From contig NZ_BAIO01000058.1 of NCBI RefSeq assembly GCF_000613305.1, forward strand, positions 1 to 9,755: a stretch of 9,755 bases of DNA, in the 5' to 3' direction. The translations under genes and the position numbers were made by a program. The notes below the pieces were generated by a model, which saw only the letters and a program-made list of their open reading frames with translations, did no database searches and was not told where the DNA came from. The DNA is from Komagataeibacter kakiaceti JCM 25156. Its GTDB lineage: Bacteria; Pseudomonadota; Alphaproteobacteria; Acetobacterales; Acetobacteraceae. Shown in pieces: positions 1-5,813 of this stretch (position 1 is its first letter; each line of letters opens with the position of its first letter).

Positions 1-166
1 CACATCCGGCTACCGGCACCAGGGCCATGGCCGGGGATGCCGACGGCGCTCCGCCGCGCGTGATGCGGATGCGGCAGCCGCCCTCCTCCACCTCAAGCTC
101 CGTTACCGGGGCGTGGGCCAGCAGGTCGATCAGCCGCCTGACATGCGAAAGATCCACCGCTCTCAC
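1..166 (-). CDS. accB: Biotin carboxyl carrier protein (AccB-like), N-terminal part only
   Basis: Partial gene running off the left edge; 55 codons are visible. The start region VDLSHVRRLIDLLAHAP, followed by TELEVEEGGCRIRITRG, matches the N-terminal helix plus acidic strand of acetyl-CoA carboxylase biotin carriers (in E. coli AccB roughly MDIRKIKKLIELVEESG then SELEISEGEESVRISR). The C-terminal biotinyl domain with its Met-Lys-Met lysine would lie outside the window, so biotinylation cannot be confirmed. The GTG at 164-166 overlaps the SDR stop as GTGA; a second GTG at 155-157 gives the more typical family start (VDLSHV), so the exact start is open. It follows the SDR gene on the same strand and is probably translationally coupled to it. 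An accessory carrier is more likely than the housekeeping one because of this company, and a biotin carboxylase gene may follow beyond the edge (inference). Confidence 0.82.
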   Translation of the reverse strand, partial: MRAVDLSHVRRLIDLLAHAPVTELEVEEGGCRIRITRGGAPSASPAMALVPVAGC

Positions 167-918
167 GCCGCGCCGGCTGTCTTCTTGGCGAAGTTCAGGC
201 CACCCACCACCTGCATGGTCGGCAGCACTTCCATGAAGCTGACATTCATGCGCTGCGGCGCCATGACGGCGAAGGCCACGGAATTGGCGATGTCCTCGGG
301 CAGCAGGGATTCATATTCGTCAAAGAAACGCTTCTTCGCTTCTTCCATGTTGCCGATCAGGCGGCCGAACACCTCGGTTTCGCACCGCGCGGGCGAGACT
401 TCCGTCACGCGGATGTGGTGGCCGAACAGGTCACAGCGCAGCTGCTGCGACAGCGAATGCACGCCCGCCTTGGTGGCATGATAGGTGGTGTTGCCACCGG
501 CAAAGGCATAATGCCCGGCAATGGAGGTGATGTTGACGATATGCCCCCGGTCGCGCGCGATCATGCCCGCCACCACCAGCCGCGTAAGCTGCAGCACCGC
601 GCGCAGGTTCACATCCACCAGCGCGTCAATATCCTCCGGCGTGGTGTTGGTGATGTTGCCCGTGCGCGACTGCCCGGCATTGTTGACCAGCACGTCGATC
701 TCGAGATCCCTGACCAGCGCCTCGATCCCGGCCTGGTCGGACACGCTGACGGCATGCGCCACGCAGCCGGTCTCCTGCGCCAGCTTCTCCAGCCGCGCCG
801 CGTCACGCGCCATGGCGTGCACTTCAATCCCTTCCGCCGCCAGCTTGCGGACAATCGCCGCCCCGATGCCAGAAGATGCGCCTGTGACGAGAGCGGTACG
901 ATACGGCTGGTTGCCCAT
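163..918 (-). CDS. SDR family oxidoreductase, YdfG-like
   Basis: 251-residue classical short-chain dehydrogenase/reductase, cytosolic and NAD(P)-dependent. The cofactor glycine motif TGASSGIG is at 12-19, NNAG at 79-82, the structural Asn at 104, and the catalytic Ser132, Tyr146 and Lys150 (YHATK). Its C-terminal pattern (AGGN before the active Tyr, then MNVSFMEVLP and GGLN) resembles E. coli YdfG, the NADP-dependent 3-hydroxy acid dehydrogenase. The expected glycine in SPG after the active site is replaced (SPARCETEVF). It starts at ATG 916-918; the only Shine-Dalgarno candidate, AGGAT, is about ten bases upstream. It leads the minus-strand unit and overlaps the biotin carrier by four bases, which suggests a role in the same pathway as the carrier and perhaps the divergent pxp genes. 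The family is certain, the substrate unknown. Confidence 0.93.
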   Translation of the reverse strand: MGNQPYRTALVTGASSGIGAAIVRKLAAEGIEVHAMARDAARLEKLAQETGCVAHAVSVSDQAGIEALVRDLEIDVLVNNAGQSRTGNITNTTPEDIDALVDVNLRAVLQLTRLVVAGMIARDRGHIVNITSIAGHYAFAGGNTTYHATKAGVHSLSQQLRCDLFGHHIRVTEVSPARCETEVFGRLIGNMEEAKKRFFDEYESLLPEDIANSVAFAVMAPQRMNVSFMEVLPTMQVVGGLNFAKKTAGAA

Positions 919-967
919 GGTGAAAAACCCGATCCTGAACTAGAGAAACAACGCCACCCGGCCCCTG

Positions 968-1075
968 CTGGATGCCGGATGTCCAGATAATCACTTCATG
1001 CTAACGACCGCGTCCAGCGCGCGCCAAGAGCACTTCGTTCTCACGCCATAACATAATACGATAACCCCGCTGGAC
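968..1075. promoter_or_regulatory. Cluster of CTGGA/TCCAG half-sites between divergent genes
   Basis: The 212-base gap between the divergent SDR gene and the plus-strand gene at 1131 contains CTGGAT (968-973), GTCCAG (981-986), GTCCAGCG (1012-1019) and CGCTGGAC (1068-1075). The last two form a perfect 8-base inverted repeat 48 bases apart, and the first two an inverted pair. Such spaced half-sites could bind a dimeric regulator; chance is also possible in GC-rich DNA. No convincing -35/-10 pair was recognised on either strand. Confidence 0.25.
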
Positions 1076-1119
1076 CAGACCACCTTACGATGTGATCCAT
1101 ATGTATTTCAGTTCTCTAT

Positions 1120-1125
1120 GAAGGA
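1120..1125 (+). promoter_or_regulatory. Ribosome binding site supporting the GTG start at 1131
   Basis: GAAGGA lies five bases before GTG 1131-1133. The first alternative in-frame GTG codons near the membrane segment (1293 and 1308) have no comparable purine-rich stretch, so the longer reading is preferred. Confidence 0.5.
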
Positions 1126-1130
1126 TTGCA

Positions 1131-1922
1131 GTGAATAGGGTGCGCCCCGAGGCTGGGGCCACACAAGAGATTCCATATCCGGTTCATCCGCTGGAGCGCG
1201 CGCGGCATATTCAGGCAGATCCCTACACCGGACCCCACAAAAATCTGTTCAGAGCGGCCGGATTATCTGGTATCCCATCGCACATTGTTGCCGTGAGATC
1301 CTTCATCGTGAAAATTCTTCAATTCATCTTCTATTCGGTTGGATCCATAACAGGCATTATATTTATAATCGCGGTAGTTATTTCCAGTTTACATCAGCAC
1401 ACCATAGAAACCGCTGCTACCGGGTTGCAGCAGTCAGTCATGGCGTCGGCGCAGCCCCAAAATACCGACAGTTCCGCCAAAGCTTTCCTTGATGAATTGC
1501 CGGGTCCTGATCGTATTGAAATGTACCCGTATGATGCAGCCGCCACGAACCAGTCATGTGCGGAACAGTGGACAAAGAGAGGGGTTCTTGACCAGGAAAT
1601 GGAGAATTACTGCGTCAATGAGGAAAGGGAAGGTTACGCCAGACTTGTAGAAACAGCGCAGAAGATTGGTGGTTTCTCCTGGGGGAAACCCCTGTTTGAC
1701 TCCCAGACCGCAAAATGGACCAAAAGGGGAGTTGTTGATTATAACGAGGTCAATTTTGTATTGTCGCAGGACTATGACGCCTATCTCGACCTGAAATACG
1801 CATACAGCCATGAAGGAATCAATACTTCGGCCCTGGCGCAGGCGATGGACATAGCCAGCAGATCGAACTCGGGCATTTCCATGATCGCGTTTTCTTACAA
1901 ACGGATTATCGGAAAAAACTGA
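1131..1922 (+). CDS. Hypothetical one-pass membrane protein with twinned WTKRGV repeat
   Basis: 263 residues, family not recognised with certainty. Residues 1-55 are polar; about 57-86 form one long hydrophobic segment (ILQFIFYSVGSITGIIFIIA), after which a probably periplasmic domain follows. That domain has two copies of one motif offset by exactly 49 residues: copy 1 at 143-172 (C143, W147-TKRG, D154, Y160-C161, E165, G168-Y169, L172) and copy 2 at 192-221 (W196-TKRG, D203, F209-V210, D214, A217-Y218, L221). The cysteine pair of copy 1 is replaced in copy 2 by Gln192 and Val210. The general pattern C-x3-W, M-x2-YC, then E-x2-GY resembles small cysteine-containing domains in many proteobacterial envelope proteins (from memory, not verified). 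Base composition is far more AT-rich than the pxp genes, which suggests separate origin. No function is assigned. Confidence 0.72.
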   Translation: MNRVRPEAGATQEIPYPVHPLERARHIQADPYTGPHKNLFRAAGLSGIPSHIVAVRSFIVKILQFIFYSVGSITGIIFIIAVVISSLHQHTIETAATGLQQSVMASAQPQNTDSSAKAFLDELPGPDRIEMYPYDAAATNQSCAEQWTKRGVLDQEMENYCVNEEREGYARLVETAQKIGGFSWGKPLFDSQTAKWTKRGVVDYNEVNFVLSQDYDAYLDLKYAYSHEGINTSALAQAMDIASRSNSGISMIAFSYKRIIGKN

Positions 1923-2316
1923 ATTTGAATATTGATAGATGATACGCCTCGCCATGATAGTACATTCCACAATTTTTAAGTAACATCTCCATGTAATGGA
2001 TACGTCATGGCAATATGGTACGCCGTGGCGAAAGAACCAGAGGGCTGGTCCAGAAAACCGCGCTTACTGGTCCTGCACAGGACAGGCGAAGCGATGACAG
2101 GTACCTTTCATCAGCATATCCAACCGCATCAGGCATACTCCGTGCCACATCGCCATAGTCTGCGTGTCGTACCCTTTCGGGTCCATGCCGTCCTGACCGA
2201 TAATAATATCCGGTTTGCCAAGCAGCCTCGTCATCAGGACGCGTCATGGTTATCATACCACGGCTTCCTCCATCCTTCCGGCCAGCCCGGAGGCACAGAC
2301 CTGACCAGGTGACTTG
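1923..2316. other. Gene-poor stretch, no convincing coding sequence
   Basis: About 390 bases between the membrane-protein gene and the Sel1 gene. Three short, overlapping reading frames exist (plus 2007-2312; minus 2005-2256; minus 2064-2234), none with recognisable family features. The minus 2005-2256 frame has GGAGGA nine bases before its ATG, the only one with a plausible ribosome site. A short perfect dyad, GTCCTG-CA-CAGGAC, lies at 2070-2083. No T-tract terminator or clear promoter was recognised. Confidence 0.5.
2307..2312 (+). promoter_or_regulatory. Ribosome binding site of the Sel1 gene
   Basis: AGGTGA lies four bases before ATG 2317. It favours this ATG over the in-frame TTG directly before it (2314), which would leave a spacer of only one base. 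Confidence 0.5.
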
Positions 2317-3713
2317 ATGAAACTGCCTTTTTCTTTCGTGCTATTGGCCGCACTTACATGCGCGACAATAAGCGCAAGCGACGCACGAGCAGGAATATCC
2401 CGCATTGCCGAGGAATATATCGATCCCTGGATGGTTTATGGCGGTTCGGACAACGGCGTTCGCTCATGTACCGTCGTAGCAAAGGTTGCTCAGGGCGCTG
2501 GCTTTGCCGTGCAGGCTTCCGATGACAACAAGGTCGCGATCCTGCTTATCAATGCCGCCTACAAGACTTCCGCCCTCGATCACGCCAACGTTACTGTTGA
2601 CATGAAATTCGATGATACCCCATCCCTGCACTATGCTTCCGTTGTCTCAGCCAATGCGGGCACTGTCAGTCATGTTGTGGACGCGAAGGATCTTCCCGGT
2701 CTGGTCCGCTCCCTGTCCGATGCAAGGGTGCTCACCCTGACGATCTCGGCCCCCGTGAGCCAGACATGGAAGGTGGACCTGACAAAGGCCTATTTCGCCA
2801 TGAAGGCGATGAAACGGGACTGCATTCTCTCACAGCACCTCGATAACCTGCCCGCCCCGTTCACACATGACGATCCCTATCTGAACGAACCCGATCACCA
2901 GAAGCCGAAAGCGGCAGGGGATGCACTTCCGGCAGTCCCTGCTCCGGCGCCATCGCAACCAGCACCGCCGCCCCCGGTGCCAGGCATGGAAGGTGTGCCA
3001 CAGACCGATGCCAGAACCATGTACGAAATCGGCCGGTCCTATGAGCAGGGCATGAACGTGATGCAGGACTACGCCGCAGCGAAGGAGTGGTACACAAAAG
3101 CTGCCGCCGCCGGTGATGCGGATGCAATGGGTCGGCTGGGCTGGTTCTACTACCACGGGATCGGTGGAACGGCGAAAGACGATTCCCTCGCAAGCAGATA
3201 TTTCCTGCAGGCCGCCAGAACCGGAAATGCAGCGGCATTAATCGAGTTGGCGAATTTTTATAATAACGACAACCTGTTCATCGTAGGTGGACCAAAAGGC
3301 AAAGAAATAGCGGAAGAACTTTATATACAGGCCGCCAATACCGGAAGTTCCGATGCCATGGTGGCGGCCGGGGACTGGTACGCAGCCAACCCTTTGTATA
3401 TCGAAAACCCTTCCGCCAAAAGCCTCCGGATGTATCTGAGAGCCACCGATGTCGGCAATGTCGTCGGCATGCAGAAGGCTGGCTGGGACTATGTAATGCG
3501 GATCGGCATGCCAGGGAAGAAGCCAATCCGGCCAAGGGTATTGAACTGCTGAAGAAAGCGGCAGACGGCAACAACATCGAGGCAATGCGAGACCTTAGCC
3601 TGGTTTATAGCGGCACCAACGTCCCGGACGGCACGGCACCGATTGACAAGGCCCAGAGCCAGTACTGGTGGACTCTGTTCCTGAAAACACGAGCCCGCCA
3701 GAATGCCCACTGA
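2317..3713 (+). pseudogene. Secreted Sel1-repeat (TPR-like) protein, frameshifted near 3517
   Basis: The first frame gives 411 residues ending at 3552; the protein clearly continues in the -1 frame from about 3519 (EANPAKGIELLKKAADG) to the TGA at 3711-3713, adding 64 residues. Residues 1-25 are a signal peptide (MKLPFSFVLLAALTCATISA, cleavage probably after A23-R24-A25). A 27-180 domain with Cys51 and Cys169 is not firmly recognised (weakly like IalB-type periplasmic domains); a Pro/Ala linker covers about 205-223. Sel1 repeats follow with a roughly 37-residue period: near 231, 269, 306 and 346, a fifth from 383 that the frameshift cuts at about 401, and a sixth in the shifted frame. Sel1 repeats bind partner proteins, often in envelope or signalling roles. 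One missing base, for example an A in GGG-AA-GAAGCC, restores the frame, so this is either a recent lesion or a sequence error. Confidence 0.85.
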
Positions 3714-3855
3714 CCGGGCTGGCGAACACATCTCACGGCCCGGACATAACGCCGAATTCGGAGTGGCCTGCCGCAACAGGCCGCTCATACCTGCCTGCAA
3801 AAGGGTTTTCAGACACCCTGCCGCCCTGTTCCCCCCAGACCTGCGGGCAGTCTCA

Positions 3856-3882
3856 GGCGGCGTGCGTGGTCGCGACGCCGCC
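3856..3882 (+). terminator. Strong GC hairpin, possible terminator without T-tract
   Basis: GGCGGCGT (3856-3863) pairs perfectly with ACGCCGCC (3875-3882). Inside, GCG and CGC add three pairs past a one-base bulge, leaving a TGGT loop. It lies about 140 bases after the Sel1 stop. There is no T-run, so intrinsic termination is only suggested by its stability. Confidence 0.35.
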
Positions 3883-3893
3883 ATGGCGTATCT

Positions 3894-3914
3894 GTCCCGG
3901 TCAAATCCCGGGAC
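3894..3914 (+). terminator. Second hairpin, GTCCCGG/CCGGGAC
   Basis: A perfect 7-base stem with a 7-base loop (TCAAATC) lies 12 bases after the previous hairpin. It has no T-tract. Its shape recalls a tRNA T-arm but no acceptor stem or anticodon arm surrounds it. Confidence 0.3.
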
Positions 3915-3947
3915 CAAACAACTAGCACCTTGATCCATAAGATTATC

Positions 3948-3982
3948 CGATAGCCTCACACCCAGAATTGTGCTGGCTATCG
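3948..3982 (+). repeat. Long hairpin CGATAGCC...GGCTATCG
   Basis: CGATAGCC (3948-3955) pairs perfectly with GGCTATCG (3975-3982). CACA (3957-3960) and TGTG (3969-3972) add four inner pairs across a small internal loop, closing on an 8-base loop. Twelve pairs in 35 bases make this the most elaborate inverted repeat in the gap. It could be a terminator, an operator or part of a leader RNA; its right arm overlaps the first TATCGTTACG repeat. Confidence 0.4.
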
Positions 3983-4044
3983 TTACGTGAACGCTCATAT
4001 TTTACAGGGCAGGCACATAGTGCCGCGAGACTTGTATCGTTACG
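3978..4044 (+). repeat. Direct repeat TATCGTTACG, two copies upstream of pxpB
   Basis: Identical 10-base copies are at 3978-3987 and 4035-4044, starts 57 bases apart. Both lie within 140 bases upstream of pxpB, where activator or repressor sites would be expected. A chance 10-base match within 400 bases is uncommon, but no known regulator site was recognised. Confidence 0.35.
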
Positions 4045-4090
4045 GTTCTGGATCAATGCCGGGACCAGCCATTTTCAGGGCATGAACCAG

Positions 4091-4109
4091 CACTGTTCCA
4101 GGGACTGTG
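4091..4109. promoter_or_regulatory. Interrupted dyad overlapping the pxpB ribosome site
   Basis: CACTGTTCCAGGGACTGTG is symmetric at 14 of its 18 non-central positions (CAC-GT-CC-GG-AC-GTG with mismatches every third base). It covers the Shine-Dalgarno candidate CAGGGA (4099-4104), nine bases before the TTG at 4114. It may be an operator; it may also be only the ribosome site in a chance dyad. Confidence 0.3.
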
Positions 4110-4113
4110 TATT

Positions 4114-4806
4114 TTGAACACGGATATGAAGAACGATGTGGAGCGCGATACGGGGGCGGCTCCCGCAATAAGCATGATCGGCACCCGCGCCATGCTGTTC
4201 GAGGCGCCGGGTGATTTCACCATGGCCCACCAGCGCCGCATCTGGGCGCTGATGGACGCGGCGCGCTCCCGGCCCGGCGTACAGGAGCTTATTCCCGGCG
4301 TGACCAACCTCATGCTGGTTTTTTCCGCTCCGCCCGCAAGCCCCGAAGCCGTGGCCGAATGGCTGCGCCATGCGTGGGACACCCTGCCCGAACGGCATAT
4401 CGAGGGCCGCTTGTTTGAAATCGGCGTGCGCTATGGCGGCGCGCTGGGCGAAGACCTGGCAGCGGTCAGCGCCCATGCGGGCCTGCCGCCGCAGGAGGTC
4501 ATTTCCATCCACCATGGCAGCGAGTACACGGTCTGCGCCATAGGCAGCGCGCCGGGCTTTGGGTACCTGCACGGGCTTGACCCGCGCATCGCAACGCCCC
4601 GCAAGACCGTGCCGTCACTGAACATGCAGGCCGGGACCGTCATCATCGGCGGCATGCAGGCCGGCATTTCCGCGCTGACCGGGCCTAATGGATGGAATTC
4701 CATCGGTTACACGGAGTTGCGCCTATTCGATCCCGACCGGCAGCCGCCCGCCCTGTTTGCCGTTGGCGATCGCATCCGCTTTTATCCGGAAAGCATAGAG
4801 CTGTGA
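4114..4806 (+). CDS. pxpB: 5-oxoprolinase subunit PxpB-like (KipI/AHS1 family)
   Basis: 230 residues, the usual length of the family. PxpB pairs with PxpC to form the carboxyltransferase-like part of the ATP-dependent 5-oxoprolinase. Family features seen: PGVTNLML at 61-68, VRYGG at 105-109, the central GSAPGFGYLHGLDPR at 144-158, TPRKTVPS at 161-168, NGW at 192-194 and GDRIRF at 218-223. Relative to most members, F-LPGF-YL has become S-APGF-YL and the PRR-PR region has become PRK-PS, so this is a diverged branch. The start is uncertain: TTG 4114 has CAGGGA nine bases upstream, whereas ATG 4126 lacks a ribosome site; ATG 4174 is a further option nearer the conserved part. The gene ends in GTGA shared with pxpC, implying coupled translation. 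An AHS1-type subunit of another carboxylase is the alternative reading. Confidence 0.88.
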   Translation: MNTDMKNDVERDTGAAPAISMIGTRAMLFEAPGDFTMAHQRRIWALMDAARSRPGVQELIPGVTNLMLVFSAPPASPEAVAEWLRHAWDTLPERHIEGRLFEIGVRYGGALGEDLAAVSAHAGLPPQEVISIHHGSEYTVCAIGSAPGFGYLHGLDPRIATPRKTVPSLNMQAGTVIIGGMQAGISALTGPNGWNSIGYTELRLFDPDRQPPALFAVGDRIRFYPESIEL

Positions 4807-5813
4807 TTACGATCCTTGAAACATCAGCCCTGAACACGGTGCAGGATCTGGGCCGCCCCGGTTACCGTAACCTCGGCGTGGGCACATCGGGGGTGATGGA
4901 CCCCCTCGCCCTGCGGGTGGGCAATATCCTGCTGGGCAACCGGGACGATGATGCCGGCATCGAACTCCAGACCTATCCCTTCGCCCTGCGCCTTGACGCG
5001 GCGACCAGCTTTGTCGTGACCGGCATCGACGCCGTGATCGAGCTGGATGGCCGGGCCATCCTGCCATGGATGGTCACAACGGCGGCGGCTGGGCAGGTTC
5101 TCCGCGTGGGGCCGCCCGCAAAGGGCGCGCGCGGCTATATCTGCGTTGCGGGCGGGATCGACGTGCCGGTCGTGCTGGGCTCACGCAGCACTCAGTTGCG
5201 TGGCGGCTTTGGCGGGCTGGACGGACGCCCGCTGGAGGCGGGGGATACACTGGAAATCACCGGCGCCCCACTTGATGTCTCGGGGTACGGCGCGCTTCCC
5301 CCCACCAAGGTTCTCGATGCCGTAGCCGGGCAGGAAGACGGCAGGCTCATCCACCTGCGCGCCATGACCGCGACCGATTACGGGCTTTTTACACCGGAGG
5401 CACAGGAACGGCTGTGGAATACCCACTGGCGCATCACGCCGCAGAGCAATCGCGTGGGCTACAGGCTGGCGGGCGAACCGCTTGAGCTTCGCCACCCGGT
5501 GGAACTGCGTTCCTACGGGGTCATAGCCGGTATCGTGCAGGTTCCGCCCGCGGGGGAACCCATCGTGCAACTGGCCGACGCCAATACCGTGGGCGGCTAT
5601 CCCCGCATCGCCACCGTGATCGAGGCCGACCTGTGGCGGCTGGCGCAGGCGCGGATCGGCACGCGCATCCAGTTGCATGAATGCAGCTTCGAACAGGGTG
5701 TCGCGGCCATGCGGCCTGTCGATACCTATCTTGACGGCCTGCGTACGATGGTTGCCCATTACCGCGCATCCGCCCGCCGCCGCACTGGCGTAAAGTCTGG
5801 AGACAAGGCATGA
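4803..5813 (+). CDS. pxpC: 5-oxoprolinase subunit PxpC-like (KipA/AHS2, biotin-dependent carboxyltransferase domain)
   Basis: 336 residues, normal for the family. The GTG at 4803 overlaps the pxpB stop (GTGA) and has GGAAAG nine bases upstream. It yields the typical opening MITILETSALNTVQDLGRPG; the reading frame continues open upstream but only as pxpB shadow. Family motifs: TVQDLGRPGY 12-21, SGVMDPLALR 29-38, GGID 117-120, LGSRST 125-130, GFGGLDGRPL 135-144, SNRVGYRL 215-222, and the long signature beginning QVPPAGEPIVQLADA at 246 and ending GGYPRIATVI. The same fold forms half of the carboxyltransferase of urea carboxylase. The acidic motif usually before the QVPP block (E-G-v/i) is replaced by LRSYGVIAG. 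It ends in ATGA shared with pxpA. The cyclophilin-like pair with PxpB acts in the cytosol with PxpA. Confidence 0.92.
   Translation: MITILETSALNTVQDLGRPGYRNLGVGTSGVMDPLALRVGNILLGNRDDDAGIELQTYPFALRLDAATSFVVTGIDAVIELDGRAILPWMVTTAAAGQVLRVGPPAKGARGYICVAGGIDVPVVLGSRSTQLRGGFGGLDGRPLEAGDTLEITGAPLDVSGYGALPPTKVLDAVAGQEDGRLIHLRAMTATDYGLFTPEAQERLWNTHWRITPQSNRVGYRLAGEPLELRHPVELRSYGVIAGIVQVPPAGEPIVQLADANTVGGYPRIATVIEADLWRLAQARIGTRIQLHECSFEQGVAAMRPVDTYLDGLRTMVAHYRASARRRTGVKSGDKA

Larger units (their letters stand above)
3714..4113. other. Structured intergenic region upstream of pxpB
   Basis: Four hundred bases without a convincing gene. Open frames here on both strands have no recognisable features and mostly mirror each other. 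What can be seen are three hairpins (3856-3882, 3894-3914, 3948-3982), a 10-base direct repeat TATCGTTACG (3978-3987 and 4035-4044), and an interrupted dyad at 4091-4109 directly before pxpB. The stretch should contain the end of the Sel1 transcript and the pxp promoter, but no standard -35/-10 pair stood out. Confidence 0.55.

Noticed and set aside
415..990. Long plus-strand open frames opposite the SDR gene
   Set aside because: They are antisense shadows of a gene with intact catalytic motifs; their translations are Arg/His-rich without features.
3511..3522. Programmed -1 frameshifting in the Sel1 gene
   Set aside because: The heptamer in frame is A-GGG-AAG, which does not allow good re-pairing of both tRNAs, and the Sel1 family is not known for recoding.
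3894..3920. tRNA gene or tRNA remnant suggested by a T-arm-like hairpin
   Set aside because: No matching acceptor stem, D-arm or anticodon arm upstream, and the loop TCAAATC does not fit the T-loop register.
1093..3939. TGATCCATA at 1093-1101 and 3931-3939 as target-site duplication flanking the AT-rich block
   Set aside because: About 0.2 such 9-base matches are expected by chance between gaps of this size, GATCCATA occurs a third time at 1342-1349 inside the block, and no transposase or integrase is present.
3489..3998. 169-codon minus-strand open frame
   Set aside because: It overlaps the end of the Sel1 gene on the opposite strand and then the hairpin region; its translation shows no domain and mirrors GC-rich coding DNA.
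4692..4802. Longer N-terminus for pxpC starting at ATG 4692
   Set aside because: The extra 37 residues lie inside pxpB in another frame and do not resemble the family; GTG 4803 gives the typical start and has a ribosome site.
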